54,759 nucleotides of DNA from Aequitasia sp047973235 (GTDB lineage Bacteria > Bacillota > Clostridia > Lachnospirales > Lachnospiraceae): NCBI GenBank assembly GCA_047973235.1, contig JBKEBP010000061.1, forward strand, positions 1 through 54,759. Direction: 5' to 3'. The notes beneath the pieces are model-generated. The model did not search any database. It had not been told where the DNA came from and saw only the letters and a list, made by a program, of their open reading frames with translations. Positions 27,256 through 36,499 of this stretch are shown here, one piece after another (the stretch's first letter is position 1; every line of letters starts with the position of its first letter). The position numbers were made by a program, and so were the translations under genes.

Positions 27256-27924
27256 ATGTTTATTGATATGCACATGCATGAAAAAACCTTTTCAGCTGAT
27301 AGTTTTCTAAGCTTAAAGGAAATGGTTGAAATAGCGAGAGTAAAAGGTCTGGGAGGCATATGTGTCACAGATCATGACGACATGGGACTTAAGGAATATG
27401 CAGCATGGTATTCAAAGAAGGAAGATTTTCCAATATTTGTTGGTATTGAGTACTACTCATTACAAGGTGATATAGTAGCTTTTGGTATTAATGACTACCC
27501 TAAAGTTAGAATTTCTGCACAGGAATTTGTTAATATGGTAAAAGAACAAAATGGGATATGTTTTGCGGCACATCCTTTCAGAGACAATAACAGGGGACTT
27601 GAGGATAATTTAGATACCATACAGGGACTTGATGGTGTGGAGGTCCTTAATGGAAACACATCGTTAAAGGCATGCATATTAGCCGACGAATATGTAAAGA
27701 AATATGGCTATATACCAATTGGTTCAAGCGATTGTCATATAAAAGAGAAGGTAGGAGTTTATGCTACCTATTTTCCGAGAGAAGTGAAAACACTCAAAGA
27801 ATTAATAGAGGTATTTAAAGAAGGTGATGTAAAACCGGCATATTATTTCGAAGGGAAATATCATATTTTGGCAAATATTTGTTTACCAAAGACAACATCA
27901 GTGATAGAATATATCTATAACTGA
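27256..27924 (+). CDS. PHP-domain metal-dependent phosphoesterase
   Basis: The 222-residue protein has the PHP metal-site motifs in order: DMHMHEKTF near residue 4, TDHDDM near residue 39, FAAHPFRD near residue 102, and SSDCHIKE near residue 160. These provide the His and Asp ligands for a trinuclear metal centre as in YciV/RnmA-type 3'-5' phosphoesterases. The protein is shorter than YciV (about 290) and lacks its insertion domain. The substrate is probably a nucleotide or short RNA, by family analogy. It precedes yedF by 33 bases with only a weak hairpin between, so some readthrough into the selenium genes is possible. Confidence 0.78.
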   Translation: MFIDMHMHEKTFSADSFLSLKEMVEIARVKGLGGICVTDHDDMGLKEYAAWYSKKEDFPIFVGIEYYSLQGDIVAFGINDYPKVRISAQEFVNMVKEQNGICFAAHPFRDNNRGLEDNLDTIQGLDGVEVLNGNTSLKACILADEYVKKYGYIPIGSSDCHIKEKVGVYATYFPREVKTLKELIEVFKEGDVKPAYYFEGKYHILANICLPKTTSVIEYIYN

Positions 27925-27940
27925 ATCACATCAGTTTTCT
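27919..27940 (+). terminator. Weak hairpin between the PHP gene and yedF
   Basis: AACTGA (27919-27924) pairs with TCAGTT (27931-27936), followed by TTCT. The stem is only six pairs. Confidence 0.3.
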
Positions 27941-27957
27941 AAATAGGAGGTTTTGAC

Positions 27958-28554
27958 ATGGTTAAAGTAAACGCAATAGGGGATGTTTGCCCTACTCCGG
28001 TTATTAAAACAAAGAAAGCAATTGATAATATAACGGGTTCTGAAACAGTAGAGGTCTTAGTTGATAACGAGATAGCAGTTTCAAATGTTAGTAAATTTGG
28101 CGAGGAGTCCGGTGGTAAGGTTAAATCCGAAAAGTTAGGCGAAAAAGAATATAAAATTACTATTGAACTTGGGGAAGGAAATACTAAAAAAGAAGTAGTT
28201 GCCGGTACGAACTGTACAGACAATACGATAGTAGTTATTAACAGTAATATAATGGGAAGAGGAAATGATGAACTTGGAGGAGTACTTATTAAAGGATTCA
28301 TCTATGCAGTATCTCAACTGGATGTGCTGCCTTCTCAGATGATTTTTTATAATGGAGGAGCAACACTTACTTGTGAAGGATCAGATTCATTAGAAGATTT
28401 ACAATATATGGAATCGAAGGGTGTTGAAATTAAAACTTGTGGTACCTGCCTTGATTATTATAAATTAAAAGAAAAGCTTCAAGTCGGTCAGATTACAAAT
28501 ATGTATTCAATAGTTGAGGCGATGGATAATGCAGGTAAAATTATAATGCCTTAA
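27958..28554 (+). CDS. yedF: Selenium-metabolism protein YedF (TusA-like plus DsrE-like domains)
   Basis: Residues 1-70 are a TusA/SirA-like domain with the Cys motif DVCPTPVIKTK at 9-19. Residues about 80-195 are a DsrE-like domain with a second Cys pair in KTCGTCLDYY near 161-170. This two-domain, 198-residue layout is that of the selenium-associated YedF family, thought to carry reactive selenium or sulfur as a persulfide-type group. It starts behind AGGAGG and precedes selD by 19 bases. It is the first gene of the selD-selA-selB run, so a role in delivering selenium to SelD is inferred. Confidence 0.9.
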   Translation: MVKVNAIGDVCPTPVIKTKKAIDNITGSETVEVLVDNEIAVSNVSKFGEESGGKVKSEKLGEKEYKITIELGEGNTKKEVVAGTNCTDNTIVVINSNIMGRGNDELGGVLIKGFIYAVSQLDVLPSQMIFYNGGATLTCEGSDSLEDLQYMESKGVEIKTCGTCLDYYKLKEKLQVGQITNMYSIVEAMDNAGKIIMP

Positions 28555-28573
28555 ATGGCTATGGGAGGATTAA

Positions 28574-29611
28574 GTGTCAGATATAAAACTTACTAGCTAT
28601 AGCAAGACAGCTGGCTGAGCGGCTAAATTTGGTCCTGAGACCCTTGCCCAAGTTTTGAGCAAGTTACCGGGGTTTGAAGACCCCAATTTAATAGTGGGAA
28701 TTGAAACGTCAGATGATGCTGCTATATATAAGATAAATGATGAAGTTGCAATGATACAAACAGTAGATTTTTTCACTCCAATAGTAGATGATCCTTATAT
28801 GTTTGGACAGATAGCTGCAGCTAATGCTCTAAGTGATGTTTGGGCGATGGGTGGTGAGCCGAAGGTTGCCTTAAATATTGTAGGATTTCCGGCATGCTTA
28901 GATCCGGAAATACTGGGAGAGATTCTAAGAGGAGGGGCAGATAAGGTTAAAGAAGCAGGTGCTGTATTAGTTGGTGGTCATACAATTCAGGATGATGAAC
29001 CAAAATACGGTCTTTGTGTATCCGGATTTGTTCATCCGAATAAGATTTTTAAAAACTATGGATGTAAACCGGGAGATATACTGATTCTGACGAAGCAAAT
29101 AGGAAGTGGAATTATTAATACAGCTATTAAAGGTGAGATAGCAAGTGATGCAGCTATAAAGGAAGCTGAAACGGTAATGGCATCGCTTAATAAGAAAGCA
29201 AAGGATGTTGTTGAAGCATTCAATGTAAGTGCATGCACAGATATCACCGGATTTGGATTACTTGGTCACTGTGTTGAGATGGCAGAAGCCAGCGAAGTTA
29301 GTTTTACTCTAATGGTTAATGATATACCGTATATGCATGAAGCTGATAAATATGCTAAAATGGGGTTTATACCGGCAGGTGCATATAAAAATAGAGGCTT
29401 TTCAAGAAGCAAGATTGAAGCAGGCGAAGTAGATGAATATTTTCTTGATCTTCTCTATGATCCTCAGACATCCGGAGGACTTCTGATTAGCGTGGACAAA
29501 AACGATGTTGAAAAAGTAATGAATACTTTTGAAACAGCAGATATGGACACCAAATTTGCTGTTATAGGAGAGGTTACAAACAAGGGTGAAAAATTAATCA
29601 CCCTAAAATAA
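28574..29611 (+). CDS. selD: Selenide, water dikinase, selenocysteine-containing
   Basis: SelD makes selenophosphate from selenide and ATP. The gene starts at GTG 28574 with GGGAGG five bases upstream and reads through an in-frame TGA at 28616-28618, which encodes Sec15 in TAG-U-AAKFGPETL, the active-site position where other SelD proteins have Cys. The total length is 345 residues. The ATP-binding features GIETSDDAAIYKI, VDFFTPIVDDPY, ANALSDVWAMGG and VGGHTIQDDEPKYG are intact. A frame opened only after the TGA would lose the catalytic residue and has no ribosome binding site. The short stem GGTC/GACC (28632-28643) may be part of the recoding element. Confidence 0.95.
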
Positions 29612-29629
29612 ATTGTAAAGGGGTAGATT

Positions 29630-31036
29630 ATGGATAAAAATAAGATATTTAGAAATATTCCGAAGGTTGATATATTGTTAGAAAACGATATAGTTAAAAA
29701 CCTTATTACAAAATATGGAAGAGAATGTGTTATATATGCTATTCGTGAGGAAACTGACATCCTGCGAAATGATATAAGCAAAATGAAAGAAGAGGATCAA
29801 GCACTTAAGCAACTTGATGCTCTTGTTTCACGTATAGAGAAAAATGTTTTGGATATGTTTAACCCAACAATGAAGCAGGTAATTAATGCTACGGGAACGG
29901 TATTACATACAAATCTTGGAAGAGCACCCATTTCGTCTAAACACCTAGAGCATCTTAATACGATAGCAAGTAAGTACTGTAACTTGGAGTATAATCTCGC
30001 TGAGGGTCAAAGAGGTGAGCGGTATTCACATTTTGAGAAGCTAATATGCAGATTGACAGGTGCGCAAGCTGCGATGGCAGTTAATAACAATGCTTCTAGT
30101 GTGTTGCTAATACTTAATTCACTGGCGAAGGACGGCGAGGCAATAGTTTCAAGAGGTGAGCAAATTGAAATAGGTGGAAAGTTCAGAATTCCCGATGTAA
30201 TGGAAGCTAGTGGAGCTAGGATGGTTGAAGTGGGAACAACAAATAAGACTCACTTGGAAGATTATACAGAGGCTATCACCGAAGAAACAAAGGCCATCTT
30301 AAAGGTTCATACCAGCAATTACGCAATAGTTGGTTTTACCGGGAGTGTTCCTATAGATGAACTTATTCCGGCGGCTAATGAGCATGATATTCCGGTTATT
30401 GAAGACTTGGGCAGTGGTGTTCTAATAGATTTAAGCAAGTATGGCCTTGAAAAAGAACCTACAGTTCAGGAGTCGGTTATGAAAGGCGCGGACGTAGTGT
30501 GTTTTAGTGGAGATAAATTACTTGGCGGGCCACAGGCAGGCATAATAGTGGGAAAGAAAAAATATATAGATATTATGAAAAAGAATCAACTTACACGTGC
30601 ACTACGAATTGATAAATTTACGGCAGCAGCACTTGAGTTGGTATTTATGGAATACTTGAATGAAGATAAAGCAATAGAAAACATTCCAACGCTCAGGATG
30701 ATAACCACATCGGTTACAGAGCTTGAAGACCGTGCGATGAAACTTTTATGGAAGTTAAAAAAGATGGATTTGCCGGCAACATTTACTACGACACCGTGTG
30801 AGTCACAAATAGGAGGAGGGTCTATGCCTCTTGCCAGACTAGAGAGTTCAGGTGTTGTAATTATACCGGATATGATAAGTGTAAATGAATTAGAAGAGAG
30901 ATTCAGACATCTTCCTATTCCGATTGTAAGTAGAATAGTTAATGATGAAATACTACTTGATGTGAGAACTATGGAACCGGAGATGTTTGAGACGATAGCA
31001 ACAATGTTCAAAGAAACAAAGGTATTTGAGGGATAA
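29630..31036 (+). CDS. selA: L-seryl-tRNA(Sec) selenium transferase
   Basis: SelA is a PLP enzyme that converts Ser-tRNA(Sec) to Sec-tRNA(Sec) using selenophosphate. The 468-residue length fits the family. Seen are the N-terminal helical domain that recognises tRNA (IPKVDILLEND), INATGTVLHTNLGRAPIS near 83-100, NNNASSVLL near 146, and the PLP Lys in FSGDKLLGGPQAG near 295. It starts behind AAAGGGG, 18 bases after selD, and its stop is three bases before the selB start, giving a compact selD-selA-selB operon. Its tRNA partner is encoded at 38745 in the same window. Confidence 0.96.
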   Translation: MDKNKIFRNIPKVDILLENDIVKNLITKYGRECVIYAIREETDILRNDISKMKEEDQALKQLDALVSRIEKNVLDMFNPTMKQVINATGTVLHTNLGRAPISSKHLEHLNTIASKYCNLEYNLAEGQRGERYSHFEKLICRLTGAQAAMAVNNNASSVLLILNSLAKDGEAIVSRGEQIEIGGKFRIPDVMEASGARMVEVGTTNKTHLEDYTEAITEETKAILKVHTSNYAIVGFTGSVPIDELIPAANEHDIPVIEDLGSGVLIDLSKYGLEKEPTVQESVMKGADVVCFSGDKLLGGPQAGIIVGKKKYIDIMKKNQLTRALRIDKFTAAALELVFMEYLNEDKAIENIPTLRMITTSVTELEDRAMKLLWKLKKMDLPATFTTTPCESQIGGGSMPLARLESSGVVIIPDMISVNELEERFRHLPIPIVSRIVNDEILLDVRTMEPEMFETIATMFKETKVFEG

Positions 31037-31039
31037 AGT

Positions 31040-32953
31040 ATGAAACACATTATTGTAGGAACAGCGGGTCATATAGATCACGGAAAAACCACGCTTATCA
31101 AAGCGTTAACAGGCAGAAATACGGATAGATGGGAAGAGGAGCAAAGAAGAGGAATTACTATAGATTTAGGTTTTACATATTTTGACCTTCCTAGTGGCAA
31201 TAGAGTAGGGATTATTGATGTACCCGGGCATGAAAAGTTCATTGGAAATATGACAGCAGGTGTAGTGGGCATGGATTTGGTACTTCTTGTAGTAGCTGCA
31301 GATGAAGGTATAATGCCGCAAACTAGAGAACATATGGATATATTACATTTGCTTGGTGTTTCTAAATGTATTGTTGTTTTAAATAAATGTGATTTAGTAG
31401 ATGAAGAGTGGCTTGAGCTTGTGAAGGAAGAAATGCGTGATGAATTTAAAAGCACATTTCTGGAAAAAGCACCTGTTATACCTGTTTCAGCACAAACAGG
31501 CGAAGGAATATCCGCACTTGTGGCTAAGATGGACGAAATGACATCTAATGAGGTAGAAACTAAAAACATTAATACGATTCCTCGTCTTCCTATAGATCGT
31601 GTTTTCTCTCTATCAGGATTTGGAACAGTAATTACAGGGACATTACTGTCAGGAACGATAAAAAAGGAAGATGCATTGGAGATGTACCCTATTCTTAAAG
31701 AGTGCAGAATTAGAAGTATCCAGGTACATGGCGAAGACACAGTCACAGCATATGCAGGACAACGAGTGGCTATTAATATATCTAATGTAAAGAAAAGTGA
31801 GATTAAAAGAGGATGTGTTTTATCAGCACCAAATAATATGAAAAATACGGATTTGCTGGATGCAAGGCTTGAGGTTTTAAAGTCATCGAAAAGAGTTCTT
31901 ACTAATCATAGCAGACTTCACTTATTTACAGGAACTGATGAAGTGTTATGCAGAGTTGTTTTATTAGACAAAGATGAAATAGGACCGGGGGAGTCCGGCT
32001 TTGTTCAGTTTAGATTAGAGAGAGAAATTGCTGTAAGAGAGAAGGATAGATTTATTGTAAGATTCTACTCACCTATGGAAACAATAGGGGGAGGAATGAT
32101 ACTTGAATCAAATCCTAAAATAAAGAAGCGATTTAAAGACGATGCAATAGAGGAACTAAAGCAGAAAGAATCCGGGAGCAGTTCGGATGTTATTTATCTG
32201 CGTATTAAAGAGCAAAAAGAAAACTTCATTACGATAAAAGAATTAGCCAAGGTTACAGCGAGAACGATGATAGAGGTAGAGACTGATGTTCATGAGTTGG
32301 AATCAGATAAGAAAATTGTCATGCTTAAGTCGAATAAAGAAACATTTTTAATTACATCAGAAGGCTTTACAAATATCACTGATAAATTAATAAACATCTT
32401 AAATGATTATGAAAAACTACATCCATATCGTTTTGGAATGAAGAAAGCAGAAGTGATAACTACTCATTTCAAAGATATAAAGCGAACAATATTTGATTTG
32501 TATATTGAGTCATGCGTAAACCTAAAGTTAATAGAACGTATAGATGAATTTGTTCACACCAATGGTTATGAAGTGAAAAAAGATGATGTATATAACGAGG
32601 TTAGAAATAAAACATTAAAAGTACTTGATTCGGCAGGGTATGACTTCATAAGGTATACTGAGATAGAATATGGCAAGATAAAGCCGGATATTTGTAACGA
32701 TATCATCAATGTCATGCTGACTAAGCATGAAATAGTTAAACTAAATGATGAATTTTATTCCACTAGCAAACTGATAAATGAAGCTGCGGATAAGATTAAG
32801 GAAGAACTTAAAAAGGATGGAATTATAACTATTGCACAGGTACGAGATATTTTCAATACAACGAGAAAGAGTGCAAAACCAATTCTTGAGTATATGGATT
32901 ACATCAAAGTTACAAAGAAAACGGGAGCAGAGAGTGAGAGGGTGTCATACTAA
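31040..32953 (+). CDS. selB: Selenocysteine-specific translation elongation factor
   Basis: SelB brings Sec-tRNA(Sec) to UGA codons that are followed by a SECIS hairpin. The GTPase motifs are GTAGHIDHGKTTL at 5-17, RGITIDLGF, DVPGHEKFIGNM near 60 and NKCDLVD near 116. EF-Tu-like barrels follow (SGFGTVITGTL). From about residue 370 come winged-helix domains that bind the SECIS (for example KKAEVITTHF and ITIAQVRDIFNTTRKSAKPILEYMD at the end). The length of 637 is normal. It starts behind GAGGGA and its stop overlaps the next ATG by one base. Confidence 0.96.
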   Translation: MKHIIVGTAGHIDHGKTTLIKALTGRNTDRWEEEQRRGITIDLGFTYFDLPSGNRVGIIDVPGHEKFIGNMTAGVVGMDLVLLVVAADEGIMPQTREHMDILHLLGVSKCIVVLNKCDLVDEEWLELVKEEMRDEFKSTFLEKAPVIPVSAQTGEGISALVAKMDEMTSNEVETKNINTIPRLPIDRVFSLSGFGTVITGTLLSGTIKKEDALEMYPILKECRIRSIQVHGEDTVTAYAGQRVAINISNVKKSEIKRGCVLSAPNNMKNTDLLDARLEVLKSSKRVLTNHSRLHLFTGTDEVLCRVVLLDKDEIGPGESGFVQFRLEREIAVREKDRFIVRFYSPMETIGGGMILESNPKIKKRFKDDAIEELKQKESGSSSDVIYLRIKEQKENFITIKELAKVTARTMIEVETDVHELESDKKIVMLKSNKETFLITSEGFTNITDKLINILNDYEKLHPYRFGMKKAEVITTHFKDIKRTIFDLYIESCVNLKLIERIDEFVHTNGYEVKKDDVYNEVRNKTLKVLDSAGYDFIRYTEIEYGKIKPDICNDIINVMLTKHEIVKLNDEFYSTSKLINEAADKIKEELKKDGIITIAQVRDIFNTTRKSAKPILEYMDYIKVTKKTGAESERVSY

Positions 32954-33858
32954 TGAATTTAAAGCAGATTGAGGCATTTGTACAAGTAGCAGAAGTAGGA
33001 AGTTATTCAAAAGCAGCAAAGAAGATGTACTTAACACAACCTACGGTAAGTGCACATATTTTCTCTCTTGAAAAGGAATTAAACGCAAGACTTTTTATTC
33101 GAAATACGAAAGAGGTTTATTTGACTGAAGAAGGCAGAAATCTATATAAGTATGCAAAGGAAATGATTGACCTTGAGAGAAAAATCGAAGAAATCTTTTC
33201 AGGAAATGAAGCGGAAAGCGCTAATGGTATCACAATTGCAGCATCTACAATACCGTCACAATATTTATTACCTGAAATAATAATACATTATAGAGATAAG
33301 TACCCCAATGAGCAACTTAAAATAGTAGAAACTGATAGTCTCAATGTTATTACCAGAATCATAGACCACGCAGTAGATGTGGGATTTACCGGCACTGTAC
33401 TAGATAAAAAACATTGCAAATATATACCGTTTTACCGAGATAATCTGGTTATTATCACACCTAACAATGAACATTTTAGAGAGCTGGATGAAGATATAAT
33501 GTCTGATTTACATTGGATTTGTGATGAGCCTATCATAGTAAGAGAAGAAGGATCCGGAACTAGAAAAGAAGCTGAAAAGCAACTTAAGGTCAGCGGAATT
33601 GATATGTCTGAATTAAATATTGTTGCGACAATTGAAAACCAAGAAACTATAAAGAAATCTGTAAGCCAAGGAATGGGAATATCGATTCTTTCGGAACTTG
33701 CCGTTAAGGATGAAAAAGAAAGAGGAAAACTTTTAACTTTTAAGATTCCAAAAGCTGATCAGGGTAGAAATATAAATCTGGTATATAATAAAAACTACCC
33801 TCTTTCTCGCTCGGTTCAACGTTTTATTAGAATTGTTGAGGAGATGAAGTACACTTAA
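32953..33858 (+). CDS. LysR-family regulator of the selenium operon
   Basis: The 301-residue protein has an N-terminal winged helix (MNLKQIEAFVQVAEVGSYSK, then TQPTVSAHIFSLEKELNARL) and a C-terminal periplasmic-binding-protein-like effector domain with EEGSGTRKEAEK near 195-206. Its ATG overlaps the selB stop (TAATG), so it is translated with the Sec machinery. A group of LysR proteins found next to selenium genes has this arrangement. It probably senses a sulfur or selenium compound. A likely site is the promoter of the desulfurase-yedE operon just downstream, where a CTTTGA/TCAAAG inverted repeat lies between the -35 and -10. Confidence 0.85.
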   Translation: MNLKQIEAFVQVAEVGSYSKAAKKMYLTQPTVSAHIFSLEKELNARLFIRNTKEVYLTEEGRNLYKYAKEMIDLERKIEEIFSGNEAESANGITIAASTIPSQYLLPEIIIHYRDKYPNEQLKIVETDSLNVITRIIDHAVDVGFTGTVLDKKHCKYIPFYRDNLVIITPNNEHFRELDEDIMSDLHWICDEPIIVREEGSGTRKEAEKQLKVSGIDMSELNIVATIENQETIKKSVSQGMGISILSELAVKDEKERGKLLTFKIPKADQGRNINLVYNKNYPLSRSVQRFIRIVEEMKYT

Positions 33859-33873
33859 ATTACTTTAAAAAAA

Positions 33874-33920
33874 ATAAGCCACAGGACTTATAGACACAAA
33901 CTATAAGACTAGTGGCTTAT
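33874..33920 (+). repeat. Long imperfect hairpin between the LysR gene and the desulfurase operon
   Basis: ATAAGCCAC (33874-33882) pairs with GTGGCTTAT (33912-33920). After a four-base internal bulge on each side, CTTATAG (33887-33893) pairs with CTATAAG (33901-33907) across a seven-base loop. No T-run follows on the plus strand, whereas eight A precede it, so it would terminate better in the minus direction. It could protect the 3' end of the lysR transcript. Confidence 0.6.
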
Positions 33921-33933
33921 AGAATTTAACACT

Positions 33934-33962
33934 TTGATAAATGTTCTGTCAAAGAATATAAT
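33934..33962 (+). promoter_or_regulatory. Strong sigma-A promoter with internal operator, desulfurase-yedE operon
   Basis: TTGATA (33934-33939) and TATAAT (33957-33962) are 17 bases apart. CTTTGA (33932-33937) and TCAAAG (33949-33954) form an inverted repeat spanning the core promoter, suggesting regulation, possibly by the LysR protein encoded upstream. Confidence 0.7.
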
Positions 33963-33983
33963 TTACTAGAAAGGGTGTTTATT

Positions 33984-35117
33984 ATGATATATCTTGATAA
34001 TGCAGCAACCACAATGAAAAAGCCGAGTTCTGTTATAAAAGCAGTGACACAAGCGATGACTTCTTTTGGGAATGCAGGTAGAGGCGCAAGCAGTGCCTCA
34101 TTGGATGCAGCCCGAACTATATACAATGCACGTGAAGCGGTTAGCCGTTTTTTCAGTGTAAATAATCCAAGGCAGGTAGTGTTCACTTCAAATTCGACCC
34201 AAGCACTCAATATGGCAATAAGAGGAATTCTTGTTCCCGGTGACCATGTAGTCACAACCATCCTTGAACATAATTCGGTATTACGTCCTCTATATGAGAT
34301 GGAGGAAAACGGAGTAGAGGTAACATTTGTAGATAGTGATAATAAAGGGAATATTTCATACAAAGATATAGAAGATGCAATCAGAAGCAATACAAAACTC
34401 ATAGTAACCACCCATGCATCCAATCTAACCGGAAATGTTTTGGATGTGAATAAAATTGGTGAAATAGCAAAGGCTAATAATGTTTTATATGCAGTCGATG
34501 CTTCACAAACAGCAGGAGTATTTCCTATTAATTTTAATGAAATGAATATAGATTTACTTGCTTTCACGGGTCATAAGGGCTTGCTTGGACCACAAGGGAC
34601 CGGGGGGCTATGCGTAAGAGAGGGAGTTGAATTGAAGCCTATAATAAGCGGTGGAACAGGTATTCAGACATTTAGTAAAACACAACCTAAAGAGATGCCG
34701 TCAAGGCTCGAGGCAGGCACCCTTAATGCCCATGGCATAGCAGGACTTCTTGCCGGTATAGAATACATTGAGTCAGAAGGAATAGATAAAATCAGAGAAA
34801 AAGAACAAGAGCTTATGTTACAGTTCTATGATGGCGTAAAAAAAATAGATGGCATAAAATTTTATGGAGATTTTGATACTAATATTAGATGTCCGATAGT
34901 GAGTCTTAATTTTAAAGAATATGACTCAGCAGAAGTGAGTGACGAACTCCTTAGCGAATATGGTATTGCAACAAGATCAGGGGGTCATTGTGCGCCATTA
35001 ATGCATGAGAGATTCGGAACAGGGGAGCAGGGCATGGTAAGGTTTAGCTTCTCTCATTTTAACACAAATGAGGAAGTGAGTATGGCAGCAAGTGCTGTGA
35101 AACAAATAGCATTATAA
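33984..35117 (+). CDS. Cysteine desulfurase/selenocysteine lyase-like, EF2568-type class V aminotransferase
   Basis: The 377-residue PLP enzyme has YLDNAATTMKKPSSV at the start, AVDASQTAGVFPI near 172, the PLP Lys in FTGHKGLLGPQGTGG near 198, and the catalytic Cys in ATRSGGHCAPLMHE near 337. ATG 33984 is used because AAGGG lies upstream; a GTG at 33975 falls inside that site. The sequence fits the EF2568-type family that neighbours SelD and selenium-dependent hydroxylase genes in Firmicutes. A role in mobilising selenium or sulfur onto the TusA-like and YedF carriers is inferred. It starts the operon with yedE. Confidence 0.86.
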   Translation: MIYLDNAATTMKKPSSVIKAVTQAMTSFGNAGRGASSASLDAARTIYNAREAVSRFFSVNNPRQVVFTSNSTQALNMAIRGILVPGDHVVTTILEHNSVLRPLYEMEENGVEVTFVDSDNKGNISYKDIEDAIRSNTKLIVTTHASNLTGNVLDVNKIGEIAKANNVLYAVDASQTAGVFPINFNEMNIDLLAFTGHKGLLGPQGTGGLCVREGVELKPIISGGTGIQTFSKTQPKEMPSRLEAGTLNAHGIAGLLAGIEYIESEGIDKIREKEQELMLQFYDGVKKIDGIKFYGDFDTNIRCPIVSLNFKEYDSAEVSDELLSEYGIATRSGGHCAPLMHERFGTGEQGMVRFSFSHFNTNEEVSMAASAVKQIAL

Positions 35118-35140
35118 ATATATAACAGGAGGAATGAGAT

Positions 35141-36241
35141 ATGAAACTATTAAACTCAAAATGGAAGTTGGCAGTAGTCGGGGGACTGTGTGGGCTAATC
35201 GCAGTATGCCTGGCCATATTTGGTAATCCTGCAAATATGGCTTTTTGTATTGCCTGCTTCATTAGAGACACTGCGGGTGCATTAGGTATGCATCAAGCTG
35301 AGGTAGTACAGTATGCAAGACCGGAAACAATTGGTCTCGTAGTAGGTGCACTAATCATTTCACTCGCTACAAGGGAATATAAATCTACAGCAGGTTCATC
35401 ACCGATGACTAGATTTATACTTGGCATTATTATTATGATAGGTGCACTTATTTTCCTCGGGTGTCCACTTAGAATGATAATTCGTATGTCCGCAGGAGAC
35501 TTAAATGCGTGGGTTGCACTTATAGGATTTGCTTTGGGAATAGGTACGGGAGTTATTTTCTTGAAGAGAGGATTTAGCCTTGGACGAGCTCATGCGACTA
35601 GTAAAGGAAGCGGCATGGCGATTTCAGTTCTTGCAATAGGAATCCTTATTCTAGCGGTATTTACTTCGCTATTAAAGGTAAGCGAAGCAGGGCCGGGAAG
35701 TATGCATGCACCGATTATAATGTCACTCATTGGTGGATTATTATTTGGAGCATTAGCTCAAAAGACAAGAATGTGTTTTGCAGGAAGCATAAGAGATATC
35801 ATGATATTAAAGAACTTTGACTTAATTAGTGTTATCGGTGGATTTTTCGTTGTTATGTTAATATTTAACATTGCATATGGTAATTTCACTATAGGCTTTA
35901 ATACACCCGGAATTATAGCTCATTCAGAACATTTATGGAATATTTTGGGTATGTACGTTGTTGGTTTTGCAGCTGTTCTTGCAGGAGGATGCCCACTTCG
36001 TCAACTTATATTAGCAGGTCAGGGATCAAATGATTCAGCAGTCATGGTCATTGGTATGCTTATAGGGGCAGCGATTTGCCACAACTTCGGTTTAGCATCC
36101 AGTGGGACATCTACTAATGCTGAAACAGGTGAACTTGTTAAAGGAGCTGTTACAACTAATGGTAAAGTTGCTTGTATAATATGTATTGTAGTATTGTTTA
36201 TAATCGCATTTACGCATAACAGAAAAGACGAAAAAGCATAG
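35141..36241 (+). CDS. yedE: YedE-type putative selenium transporter
   Basis: The 366-residue membrane protein has about ten helices and two conserved Cys-containing repeats: FLGCPLRMIIRMSAGD near 105 and LAGGCPLRQLILAGQG near 286. Further conserved sites are CIACFIRD near 45 and RMCFAGSIRD near 212. This is the YeeE/YedE fold, in which membrane cysteines pass thiosulfate-like sulfur; the longer YedE members cluster with selenium genes. Here it sits between a desulfurase and a TusA-like carrier in the selenium island, so uptake of a selenium compound is inferred. It starts behind AGGAGG. Confidence 0.9.
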   Translation: MKLLNSKWKLAVVGGLCGLIAVCLAIFGNPANMAFCIACFIRDTAGALGMHQAEVVQYARPETIGLVVGALIISLATREYKSTAGSSPMTRFILGIIIMIGALIFLGCPLRMIIRMSAGDLNAWVALIGFALGIGTGVIFLKRGFSLGRAHATSKGSGMAISVLAIGILILAVFTSLLKVSEAGPGSMHAPIIMSLIGGLLFGALAQKTRMCFAGSIRDIMILKNFDLISVIGGFFVVMLIFNIAYGNFTIGFNTPGIIAHSEHLWNILGMYVVGFAAVLAGGCPLRQLILAGQGSNDSAVMVIGMLIGAAICHNFGLASSGTSTNAETGELVKGAVTTNGKVACIICIVVLFIIAFTHNRKDEKA

Positions 36242-36296
36242 AGGGTAGTTGCATTTTAAGATGTTAAATAGTATTATACGAAAGGTAGGTATAAAT

Positions 36297-36497
36297 ATGG
36301 TAGAAGTGGATGCAAGAGGTTTATCGTGTCCGGAACCGGTTATGATGGCAAATGATGCACTTAAAGCAGGGGGAAGCATTAAAGTTCTAGTTGACGAAGC
36401 TCATCAAAGAACAAATGTAGAAAAACTTGCAAAAGACAAGGGCAAAAAGGCTACATCGACGGAGAAGGACGGATACTTTGAAGTGGTGATAGAATAA
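36297..36497 (+). CDS. TusA-family sulfur/selenium carrier
   Basis: The 66-residue protein starts at ATG 36297 behind AAAGGTAGG; the frame extends further upstream but without a site. The TusA motif LSCPEPVMM has its Cys near residue 11, the persulfide-carrying residue. The rest fits the alpha/beta fold of TusA. Placement after yedE is typical: in YedE-TusA pairs the small protein accepts chalcogen from the membrane channel. Here the acceptor is probably the DUF3343 protein encoded three bases downstream, or SelD. Confidence 0.87.
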   Translation: MVEVDARGLSCPEPVMMANDALKAGGSIKVLVDEAHQRTNVEKLAKDKGKKATSTEKDGYFEVVIE

Positions 36498-36499
36498 GA

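Noticed and set aside
28655..29611. SelD starting at a TTG after the TGA
   Set aside because: It lacks the catalytic Sec and has no ribosome binding site; the GTG at 28574 has both the site and conserved codons.
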